DNA of 8,122 nt, taken from the NCBI GenBank assembly GCA_009693345.1, contig SHXL01000125.1, forward strand, positions 1-8,122. The letters run 5' to 3'. Position numbers and translations under genes: made by a program. Under the pieces are notes generated by a model. That model was not told the origin of the DNA and did not search any database. It saw only the letters and a list, made by a program, of their open reading frames with translations. Shown here one piece after another: positions 1 to 5,175 of the stretch. The DNA comes from Betaproteobacteria bacterium (GTDB lineage Bacteria; Pseudomonadota; Gammaproteobacteria; Burkholderiales; SG8-39). The first letter of the stretch is position 1, and each line of letters opens with the position of its first letter.

Positions 1-60
1 CTTCTTGCCCTCGTATTCGGCAAGGGAGAAACTGATCTGCTTTGGTGCCGTGGAGTTCAT
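1..60 (-). CDS. IS5-like transposase, N-terminal 20 codons only
   Basis: The visible product is MNSTAPKQISFSLAEYEGKK, running off the left edge. The pattern 'KQ-(I/L/M)-SF-x-x-AEY-x-GK(K/R)' is the characteristic opening of IS5-group transposases, which cut and paste DNA with a DDE catalytic domain; that domain would lie outside this window. The ATG at 58–60 is the only start seen before the element's end. The Shine-Dalgarno sequence in front of it is weak (AGCCAAG). Only 20 residues are visible, so the family call rests on one short motif plus the adjacent repeat-like end. Whether the gene is intact cannot be judged. Confidence 0.6.
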   Translation of the reverse strand, partial: MNSTAPKQISFSLAEYEGKK

Positions 61-145
61 CTTGGCTCTGCGTTGTGGGATACCTCTATATAACGCTTGA
101 GTGCCTGCGCCGGTTGGCAAATTTCGTGAATAAATCTGCGTTTCC
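1..145 (-). mobile_element. One end of an IS5-like insertion sequence (partial)
   Basis: The transposase start (1–60) is preceded on the minus strand by an 85-bp leader. The leader begins at 145 with GGAAACGCAGATTTATTC, which resembles the terminal inverted repeats of many IS5-family elements as I remember them. The bases just outside (146–149) are CTAG, which fits the 4-bp YTAR target duplication known for IS5. The other end and the rest of the transposase lie left of position 1, so neither the second inverted repeat nor the matching CTAG can be checked. The boundary at 145 is therefore inferred from this end alone. Confidence 0.6.
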
Positions 146-149
146 CTAG
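146..149. repeat. Possible target-site duplication (CTAG) of the IS5-like element
   Basis: CTAG directly abuts the proposed IS end at 145. IS5-family elements are known to duplicate a 4-bp YTAR target. Only one copy lies in the window, so duplication itself is not shown. Confidence 0.35.
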
Positions 150-182
150 AGAAATCAACCAAAGTCTCGCGGACCAGCCCAA

Positions 183-205
183 GCCGCCCAGTCGCGCTGG
201 GCGGC
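183..205. other. Perfect 9-bp stem hairpin, intergenic
   Basis: GCCGCCCAG and CTGGGCGGC flank a five-base TCGCG loop, giving a perfect 9-bp GC-rich stem. Neither strand has a T-run after the stem, so it is not a classical intrinsic terminator. It lies between the IS end and the lysine-rich gene, in a 133-bp stretch where I see no open reading frame worth calling. It could be a Rho-dependent 3' end structure, a dispersed repeat unit or an operator. Confidence 0.4.
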
Positions 206-232
206 GGGGGCGGTCCGGAGAACTTCAAAGGC

Positions 233-258
233 CGGCGGAGGGCTTACGCCCCCCGCCG
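233..258 (-). terminator. Candidate 3' hairpin of the lysine-rich gene
   Basis: On the minus strand an 11-bp stem closes over a GTAA loop: CGGCGGGGGGC pairs with GCCCTCCGCCG, with one G:U pair in RNA. It starts 20 bp after the stop codon of the lysine-rich gene. The bases after the stem (GCCTTTGAAGTTCT) are only moderately U-rich, so termination is plausible but the tail is weak. A smaller inverted repeat (TCCCGG/CCGGGA, 273–290) overlaps the stop codon itself. Confidence 0.4.
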
Positions 259-278
259 CATTCCCGATCGGGTCCCGG

Positions 279-569
279 TTACGGCCGGGATCCGGTCGGA
301 AACGGCCACGCGGCCGCTGGATTCAGCGCGGTTCTCGCGCCGGTCACAACGGCGGACGGCATTCTTGCTGGCGCCGTCATCGCAGTGCTGGCCTTGGGTC
401 TTGCGGGTTTGCTTGCCGCCTTCTTTTTCTTTTTGGCCTTCTTTTTCGCGGCTTTCTTTTTTTTGCCCGTTACCCTTCTTGATGCCTTCTTCTTGGACGA
501 TTTCTTCTTACCTGATGCTTTCTTCTTCTTCTTTTTCTTGCCGCCCTTTTTCGCTTTTTTCTTCGCCAT
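279..569 (-). CDS. Lysine-rich histone H1-like nucleoid protein, 96 aa
   Basis: The product is a small, extremely basic protein. Residues 1–60 hold 32 lysines, in runs of 2–7 broken by Ala, Ser and Gly. Residues 61–96 contain no lysine and end in ALNPAAAWPFPTGSRP. The basic half resembles the disordered C-terminal domain of histone H1 and bacterial H1-like or AlgP-type proteins, which bind and compact DNA without sequence specificity. Cytoplasmic DNA binding is inferred from composition. There is no SWIB domain such as some bacterial Lys-rich proteins carry, and no signal peptide or membrane segment. The start is secure: TAAGGAGA (575–582) lies 5 bases upstream of the ATG, one of the best Shine-Dalgarno sites in the window. 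The gene lies 105 bp downstream of the DUF2442 gene, with two hairpins between them. The coding strand has an A8 run (457–464) that could slip. A ribosome- or RNA-associated basic protein is the alternative. Confidence 0.75.
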   Translation of the reverse strand: MAKKKAKKGGKKKKKKKASGKKKSSKKKASRRVTGKKKKAAKKKAKKKKKAASKPARPKASTAMTAPARMPSAVVTGARTALNPAAAWPFPTGSRP

Positions 570-590
570 AACAATCTCCTTAGAGGTAGT

Positions 591-622
591 TGCGAAAGAA
601 AGCCCGGCCGCACAGGCCCGGA
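591..622 (-). terminator. Hairpin with pyrimidine-rich tail (terminator or attenuator)
   Basis: On the minus strand TCCGG(G)CC pairs with GGCCGGG across a TGTGC loop, giving a 7-bp stem with one bulged G and one wobble pair. It is followed by CTTTCTTTCG. This is the best intrinsic-terminator-like element after the nrd operon. It ends only about 10 bases before the Shine-Dalgarno site of the lysine-rich gene, leaving no room for a separate promoter between them. If it terminates, it does so partially (attenuation). Otherwise it is a 5'-UTR structure of the lysine-rich gene's own transcript. Confidence 0.4.
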
Positions 623-625
623 CTA

Positions 626-661
626 TTCAAACGCCTGGCGAGGATCGCCTGGCGCATTGAA
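626..661. repeat. Hairpin built from two tandem CGCCTGGCG palindromes
   Basis: CGCCTGGCG occurs at 632–640 and again at 646–654, with AGGAT between them. Each copy is itself a 4+1+4 palindrome, so the two also pair with each other through 8 of 9 positions. Flanking TTCAA (626–630) and TTGAA (657–661) extend the symmetry. The structure starts 14 bp after the DUF2442 stop codon. It may be an mRNA 3' structure or a double operator. No T-run follows it on either strand. Confidence 0.5.
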
Positions 662-674
662 TTCCTGGATTGCT

Positions 675-923
675 TCACCGCGCGCCCCGCGCGGCAAGGT
701 CCTGATACAGAATTTCCGGGTCGAGGCGGATGCCGCCTTCCCAGGTCACCGTCGCCGATTCCGGATCCACGCTCACCTTTTCGAACTCGCGCACGTCGCG
801 CCACAGCTTGAAAGCGCCGATCTCGAGCAGGTTGCCGAGGAACACGCTGCCCTCCAGCCCGTCGTCGAACCGGATCCAGAGTTTGTAGTCGTCCTCGGCC
901 TTGCATGCGGTCACTCTGTGCAT
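675..923 (-). CDS. DUF2442 domain protein, 82 aa
   Basis: The whole protein matches the DUF2442 pattern as I know it. It has an N-terminal strand with 'YKLWIRFDDGLEGSV' (residues 13–27), then a hydrophobic 'LGNLLEIGAF' stretch, 'FEKVSVDPESATVTWEGG' (47–64), and the closing 'LDPEILYQDL' (67–76). The family is small and its biochemical function is unknown. Relatives are often found beside DUF4160 genes in pairs that look like toxin–antitoxin modules, but no DUF4160 partner is visible here. The start lies 19 bp after the nrdB stop codon, so the gene is probably the third gene of the nrd operon. The ribosome-binding site is weak (TGGGA about 9 bases upstream). No other start lies between it and nrdB. 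No signal or membrane segment is present. The family call is fairly sure; a role in nucleotide metabolism would rest on position only. Confidence 0.8.
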   Translation of the reverse strand: MHRVTACKAEDDYKLWIRFDDGLEGSVFLGNLLEIGAFKLWRDVREFEKVSVDPESATVTWEGGIRLDPEILYQDLAARGAR

Positions 924-942
924 TTGGTTTTCCCAGGTAGCT

Positions 943-2055
943 TCATTCCCAGTTGAGAGCGCCGCCGGTCTGGTATTCGATGACCCGCGTCTCGAAGAAA
1001 TTGCGCTCCTTCTTCAGGTCGATCATCTCGCTCATCCACGGAAACGGGTTGCTCGCCCCCGGGTACATCACTTCCAGGCCGATCTGCTGGCAGCGGCGGT
1101 TGCAGATGAAGCGCAGGTATTCCTTGAACATCGGCGCGTTCAGCCCGAGCACGCCGCGCGGCATGGTGTCCTCGGCGTAGCGGTACTCGAGTTCGACCGC
1201 CTTGCGGAAGATCCCGGTCATCTCCTCGCGGAACGCCGCCGTCCACAGATGCGGGTTCTCGAGCTTGATCTGGTTCACCAGGTCAATGCCGAAATTGCAG
1301 TGCATCGACTCGTCGCGCAGGATGTACATGTACTGCTCGGCCGCGCCGGTCATCTTGTTCTGCCGGCCGAGCGCGAGGATCTGCGCAAAACCGACGTAGA
1401 AGAACAGTCCTTCCATCAGGCAGGAGAACACGATCAGGCTCTTGAGCAGGTCCTGGTCGGCCTGCGGCGTGCCGGTCCTGAAGGCGGGATTGGTCAGCGT
1501 ATCGATGAACGGGATCAGGAACTCGTCCTTGTCCCGGATCGAGGCGATTTCGTGATACGCGTTGAATACCTCGCCCTCGTCCAGGTCCAGGCTCTCGACG
1601 ATGTACTGGTAGGCGTGGGTGTGGATCGCCTCCTCGAAGGCCTGGCGCAGCAGGTACTGGCGGCATTCCGGCGCCGTGATGTGGCGATAGGTGCCGAGCA
1701 CGATGTTGTTCGCCGCGAGCGAATCCGCGGTAACGAAGAAACCGAGGTTGCGCGTGATCAGCCGCCGTTCGTCGTCGGTCAATCCGTTCGGATCCTTCCA
1801 GAGCGCGATGTCGCGGCTCATGTTCACTTCCTGCGGCATCCAGTGGTTGGCGCAGGCGGCGATGTACTTCTCCCAGGCCCATTTGTACTTGAAGGGCACC
1901 AGCTGGTTTACGTCGGCCTTGGAATTGATGATGCTCTTGTCTTCGACCCGGATGCGGCGGTGCGCATTGCCGGCGCTGGCGCGCCCGTCGGCGCCGCCCG
2001 AGGGCGGCACAAAGCCGGTTTGCGGCTGCATCGGCAGCCCGGCAATCGAGTTCAT
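943..2055 (-). CDS. nrdB: Class Ia ribonucleotide reductase, beta subunit (NrdB)
   Basis: NrdB is the small, ferritin-like subunit of aerobic ribonucleotide reductase. It holds the di-iron centre and the tyrosyl radical that starts reduction of ribonucleoside diphosphates in NrdA. With the ATG at 2055 the protein is 370 aa (E. coli NrdB is about 375). The metal ligands appear as D111 (TADSLAANN), E142 and H145 (EEAIHTHAY), E215 (LMEGLFFY), and E249 and H252 (RDESMH). The radical tyrosine is Y149. The tail (FETRVIEYQTGGALNWE) carries Y361, probably the radical-relay tyrosine that contacts NrdA. The overall sequence resembles the subgroup that includes Chlamydia NrdB. That enzyme has Phe at the radical site and Glu at the first ligand, whereas Tyr and Asp here point to an ordinary class Ia cofactor. 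The start lies 2 bp after the nrdA stop codon, so translation is probably coupled. ATGs at 2067 and 2076 are in frame and would add 4 or 7 residues; no Shine-Dalgarno site decides between them. Confidence 0.96.
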   Translation of the reverse strand: MNSIAGLPMQPQTGFVPPSGGADGRASAGNAHRRIRVEDKSIINSKADVNQLVPFKYKWAWEKYIAACANHWMPQEVNMSRDIALWKDPNGLTDDERRLITRNLGFFVTADSLAANNIVLGTYRHITAPECRQYLLRQAFEEAIHTHAYQYIVESLDLDEGEVFNAYHEIASIRDKDEFLIPFIDTLTNPAFRTGTPQADQDLLKSLIVFSCLMEGLFFYVGFAQILALGRQNKMTGAAEQYMYILRDESMHCNFGIDLVNQIKLENPHLWTAAFREEMTGIFRKAVELEYRYAEDTMPRGVLGLNAPMFKEYLRFICNRRCQQIGLEVMYPGASNPFPWMSEMIDLKKERNFFETRVIEYQTGGALNWE

Positions 2056-2057
2056 CT

Positions 2058-4934
2058 CTACTGGCATGCCTCGCATTCCGGATCGCCGATCGCGCAAAAC
2101 TTGGGCTCCTCGACAGTAGTCGAGGCCGATGCCGACCCGGTCATCCCGCCGCCGGAGGGTACCGCGTTCAGCGCGCCCGCCTTGCTGGTGGACTTCTCGG
2201 CGTGCGTCGCGCCCATCGCGCGCAGGTAGTAGGTGGTCTTCAGGCCGCGGATCCAGGCCAGCTTGTAGGTCTCGTCCAGCTTTTTGCCGGACGCGCCCGC
2301 CATGTAGATGTTGAGGGACTGCGACTGGTCGATCCATTTCTGCCGCCGCGCGCCTGCCTCGACCAGCCACCTCGGCTCGATCTCGAAGGCGGTGGCGTAC
2401 AGCCGCCGCAGCTCCGCCGGGGCCCGGTCAACGCGCGCAAGATTGCCGTCGAAGTACTTGAGGTCGGAGATCATCACCTCGTCCCACTGCCCCGTACGCT
2501 TCAAATCCCGCACCAGGTATTCGTTGGTGACGGTGAATTCGCCCGAGAGGTTCGATTTCACGTACAGGTTCTGGTAGGTCGGCTCAAGCGAGGCCGAGAC
2601 ACCGATGATGTTGGCGATGGTCGCGGTGGGCGCGATGGCGATGCAGTTGGAGTTGCGCATGCCGTGCTGCCTGATGCGCGCGCGCAACGGCTCCCAGTCG
2701 AGCGCCGAGGAACGATCGACCTCGACGAAACCGCCGCGCTCCGCGGCGAGCAGGTCGAGCGTGTCCTGCGGCAGGATGCCGCGATCCCACAGCGAGCCGC
2801 GGAAAGTCGGGTACTGTCCGCGCTCCTCGGCGAGTTCCGTCGACGCCCAGTAGGCGCAATAGGCCACCATTTCCATCGAGCGGTCGGCGAACTCGACCGC
2901 TTCCTGCGAGGCGTAGGGAATGCGCAGCATGTGCAGGCAGTCCTGGAAGCCCATGATGCCCATGCCCACCGGCCGGTGGCGCAGGTTCGAGTTCTTCGCC
3001 TTGTCCACCGCGTAGTAATTGATGTCGATGACATTGTCCAACATGCGCATCGCGGTGCGGGTCGTCTTCTGCAGCTTTGCAAAATCGAGGCCCGATTCGC
3101 CCATGTGCGCGACCAGGTTCACGGAACCCAGGTTGCAGACCGCGATCTCGTCTTCCGAGGTGTTGAGCGTGATTTCGGTGCACAGGTTGGAACTGTGCAC
3201 CACGCCGATATGCTGCTGCGGGCTTCTCAGGTTGCAGGGATCCTTGAACGTGATCCACGGATGCCCGGTCTCGAAGAGCATCGACAGCATCTTGCGCCAC
3301 AGGTGCACCGCCAGCACCTTCTTGTAGAGCTTCAGCTCGCCGCGCGCCACCTTGTCCTCGTAGCGAGTGTAGGCCTCCTCGAAGGCGCGGCCGACCTTGT
3401 CGTGCAGCTCCGGCGCATCCGAGGGCGAGAACAGCGTCCACTCCGCGTTGTCGAATACGCGCTTCATGAACAGGTCTGGAATCCAGTTGGCCGTGTTCAT
3501 GTCGTGGGTGCGGCGGCGGTCGTCGCCGGTGTTCTTGCGCAGTTCGAGGAATTCCTCGATGTCGAGATGCCAGGTTTCGAGGTAGGAGCAGACCGCGCCC
3601 TTCCTCTTGCCGCCCTGGTTGACCGCGACCGCGGTGTCGTTCACCACCTTCAGGAACGGCACCACGCCCTGCGACTTGCCGTTGGTGCCCTTGATGTGGG
3701 AGCCAAGGGCGCGCACCGGGGTCCAGTCGTTGCCCAGGCCGCCGGCGTACTTCGCCAGCAGCGCGTTCTCCTTGATCGCGTCGTAGATCCCGGTCAGATT
3801 GTCGGCGACCGTGGTCAGGTAGCAGGAGGAGAGCTGCGAGCGCAGGGTGCCCGAATTGAACAGCGTCGGCGTCGAGCTCATGAAATCGAAAGTCGAGAGC
3901 ACCTGGTAGAACTCGATCGCGCGCGCTTCCCGGTGCTTCTCGTTCAGCGAAAGTCCCATGGCGACGCGCATGAAGAACGCCTGCGGCAGTTCGATGCGCG
4001 TGCCGCGCTCGTGCAGGAAATAGCGGTCGTACAGGGTCTGCAGGCCGAGGTACCCGAACTGCAGATCGCGCGAAGCATCCAGGGCCTTGCCCAGCTTGGC
4101 CAGGTCGAAACGCGCCAGCGCCGGGTCCAGCAGTTCGGCGGCAATGCCGCGGGCGATGAATTCGGGGAAGTAGGCGGCGTAGCGCGTCGCCATTTCCGAC
4201 TGGGACACTTCCTCGCCGATCACCTCGAGCCGGATAGTGTGCAGCAGCAGCCGCGCCGTGGCGTAGCTGTAGGCCGGGTCCTTCTCGATCAGCGCGCGCG
4301 CGGCAAGCACGCAGGACTTGCGCACCTCGTCCATCGGCACGCCGTCGTACAGGTCGCGCAGCGTGCTGTCGCGGATCGCCGCGGGGGACGCCGCCGGCTC
4401 CAGGCCCGCGCAGGCCGCAGCCAGCAGGTGCTCGAGCGCCGCCAGATCGAGCGGCCGCCGCTGGCCGTTTTCCACCACGTTGAGGACCGGACCGGCGCCG
4501 GCATCCGCCTGCGAGCGCGCGGTCTTCTCCTGGGCACGGGCGCGGGCGCGCTCCTCGCGATACAGCACGTAGGATCGCGCGACGTCATGCTGGCTCGCGC
4601 GCATCAGCGCGAGCTCGACCTGGTCCTGGATGTCTTCTATATGGAAGGTGCCGCCTTGGGGCTGGCGCCGCACCAGTGCGTTCACCACGCTGCCGGTGAG
4701 CTCGGCCACCAGATCGCGTATCCGCGCCGAGGCGGCGCCCTGGCTGCCCCCCACCGCGAGGTAGGCCTTGGTCATCGCCACCGAAATCTTGGCCGGCTCG
4801 AAACCGACCACGGCGCCGTTGCGCCGGATGATCTTGTAGTCGGCGTAAGGCGATCGTCGCGCGGTACTGCCGGGTTCGGAAACGTCCACGCTGATGGCCG
4901 CGTTCGCTGCCGTTCCCTGCTGCGCGATCTGCAT
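2058..4934 (-). CDS. nrdA: Class Ia ribonucleotide reductase, alpha subunit (NrdA)
   Basis: NrdA is the catalytic subunit that reduces ribonucleoside diphosphates to deoxy forms for DNA synthesis, working with NrdB in the cytoplasm. It is 958 aa against about 761 in E. coli; the surplus is mostly N-terminal. Residues 33–130 form an ATP-cone (YKIIRRNG…GFEPAKI), the ATP/dATP activity switch. Residues 149–240 look like a second, degenerate cone. Catalytic residues are C371 (LSSCYL), N583/C585/E587 (NLCTE) and C600 (AVCNLGSVNL), matching E. coli C225, N437/C439/E441 and C462. Y902–Y903 match the radical-relay pair Y730–Y731. The C-terminal tail has C947, C954 and C957 (FCAIGDPECEACQ), expected to reload the active site with electrons from thioredoxin or glutaredoxin. 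The ATG at 4932–4934 has GGGAG 8 bases upstream. The promoter and NrdR-like boxes lie about 80–125 bp upstream. The gene is intact. Confidence 0.97.
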   Translation of the reverse strand: MQIAQQGTAANAAISVDVSEPGSTARRSPYADYKIIRRNGAVVGFEPAKISVAMTKAYLAVGGSQGAASARIRDLVAELTGSVVNALVRRQPQGGTFHIEDIQDQVELALMRASQHDVARSYVLYREERARARAQEKTARSQADAGAGPVLNVVENGQRRPLDLAALEHLLAAACAGLEPAASPAAIRDSTLRDLYDGVPMDEVRKSCVLAARALIEKDPAYSYATARLLLHTIRLEVIGEEVSQSEMATRYAAYFPEFIARGIAAELLDPALARFDLAKLGKALDASRDLQFGYLGLQTLYDRYFLHERGTRIELPQAFFMRVAMGLSLNEKHREARAIEFYQVLSTFDFMSSTPTLFNSGTLRSQLSSCYLTTVADNLTGIYDAIKENALLAKYAGGLGNDWTPVRALGSHIKGTNGKSQGVVPFLKVVNDTAVAVNQGGKRKGAVCSYLETWHLDIEEFLELRKNTGDDRRRTHDMNTANWIPDLFMKRVFDNAEWTLFSPSDAPELHDKVGRAFEEAYTRYEDKVARGELKLYKKVLAVHLWRKMLSMLFETGHPWITFKDPCNLRSPQQHIGVVHSSNLCTEITLNTSEDEIAVCNLGSVNLVAHMGESGLDFAKLQKTTRTAMRMLDNVIDINYYAVDKAKNSNLRHRPVGMGIMGFQDCLHMLRIPYASQEAVEFADRSMEMVAYCAYWASTELAEERGQYPTFRGSLWDRGILPQDTLDLLAAERGGFVEVDRSSALDWEPLRARIRQHGMRNSNCIAIAPTATIANIIGVSASLEPTYQNLYVKSNLSGEFTVTNEYLVRDLKRTGQWDEVMISDLKYFDGNLARVDRAPAELRRLYATAFEIEPRWLVEAGARRQKWIDQSQSLNIYMAGASGKKLDETYKLAWIRGLKTTYYLRAMGATHAEKSTSKAGALNAVPSGGGMTGSASASTTVEEPKFCAIGDPECEACQ

Positions 4935-5011
4935 CTTCCCGTCTCCCGTGTCCTGTGTCCTTGCGCGGCATTCGCCGGAGAACGACCGCCCCGCTACGAC
5001 CTAGCGCAAAA

Positions 5012-5027
5012 CCACAATATCTAGTAC
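5012..5027. promoter_or_regulatory. NrdR-box-like palindrome, promoter-proximal
   Basis: CCACAATATCTAGTAC matches 12 of 16 positions of the known NrdR box (acaCwAtATaTwGtgt, by my count). It covers the whole proposed -10 hexamer of the nrdA promoter. NrdR is the zinc-ribbon/ATP-cone repressor of ribonucleotide reductase genes. Its gene is not in this window. Confidence 0.7.
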
Positions 5028-5045
5028 TGAACTATTGATTGGCAA
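5018..5045 (-). promoter_or_regulatory. Probable sigma-70 promoter of the nrdA–nrdB–DUF2442 operon
   Basis: On the minus strand TTGCCA (5040–5045) and TAGATA (5018–5023) are separated by 16 bp, a good -35/-10 pair. Transcription would start near 5010, giving a leader of about 75 nt before the nrdA ATG. Both hexamers are overlapped by NrdR-like boxes, as expected for a repressed nrd promoter. No start site has been mapped; this is pattern-based. Confidence 0.6.
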
Positions 5046-5058
5046 CTACTAATTGTGG
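5043..5058. promoter_or_regulatory. NrdR-box-like palindrome, distal copy
   Basis: CAACTACTAATTGTGG matches 10 of 16 positions of the NrdR box. It begins exactly 31 bp from the start of the first box, about three helical turns. This is the spacing typical of NrdR sites, which places both on the same DNA face. It overlaps the -35 hexamer. The match alone is modest; the spacing and the gene it precedes make it credible. Confidence 0.6.
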
Positions 5059-5063
5059 GGAGC

Positions 5064-5091
5064 ACTCTACCACGTGGAAAATAATTTGCAA
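5064..5091 (-). promoter_or_regulatory. Possible second upstream promoter for nrdA
   Basis: TTGCAA (5086–5091) and TAGAGT (5064–5069) on the minus strand are separated by 16 bp. The spacer contains the palindrome CCACGTGG (5070–5077), abutting the -10. It would add about 45 nt to the leader. The -10 match is weaker than at the proximal promoter, so this is a lower-confidence alternative. Confidence 0.3.
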
Positions 5092-5100
5092 GCGCGCTTG
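5089..5100. repeat. Perfect 12-bp palindrome CAAGCGCGCTTG
   Basis: This is a self-complementary 12-mer between the ampD 3' end and the nrdA promoters, flanked by AT-rich sequence on both sides. It overlaps the -35 of the possible upstream promoter. It could be a dimeric regulator site. With no loop, it is unlikely to work as an RNA terminator. Confidence 0.4.
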
Positions 5101-5142
5101 AATTTCCGCACCCAAATATGTAGTGCTACGGACCGGTGCATA

Positions 5143-5156
5143 CCCTACCGGTAGGG
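5143..5156. repeat. Perfect 14-bp palindrome CCCTACCGGTAGGG downstream of ampD
   Basis: The palindrome begins 19 bp after the ampD stop codon. As RNA it could fold into CCCTA/TAGGG with a CCGG loop, but no T-run follows (TATGCACC), so it is a poor intrinsic terminator. Its core ACCGGT recurs at 5132–5137, 15 bp away. Both a transcript-end structure and a DNA-binding site are possible. Confidence 0.45.
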
Positions 5157-5175
5157 CCAATGCGCGGGAAAGTAC

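Noticed and set aside
421..569. Short AAG/AAA-rich repeats in the lysine-rich gene as a tandem repeat or CRISPR-like array
   Set aside because: They follow from lysine codon runs with irregular spacing. There is no constant repeat-spacer structure.
365..660. Phe/Leu-rich open frames on the plus strand opposite the lysine-rich gene, resembling a membrane peptide
   Set aside because: They are the complement of AAA/AAG lysine codons, which necessarily read as Phe/Leu. There is no Shine-Dalgarno site, while the minus-strand gene has an excellent one.
901..2229. A 442-codon open frame on the plus strand opposite nrdB
   Set aside because: Same reason: low-information antisense composition over an intact nrdB, and no plausible ribosome-binding site or domain.
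2056..2370. In-frame upstream extension of nrdB to 475 aa
   Set aside because: It would overlap more than 300 bp of nrdA in another frame. The added residues look like a frame shadow, and NrdB family length fits the start near 2055.
2202..5024. A 940-codon open frame on the plus strand opposite nrdA
   Set aside because: It is the antisense shadow of a GC-rich gene. The translation is rich in His, Arg, Val and Gln with no recognisable domain, while the minus strand encodes an NrdA with the full set of catalytic residues.
5074..5084. DnaA-box-like TTTTCCACG upstream of nrdA (E. coli nrdAB is DnaA-regulated)
   Set aside because: Too many differences from the TTATNCACA consensus, and only one copy.
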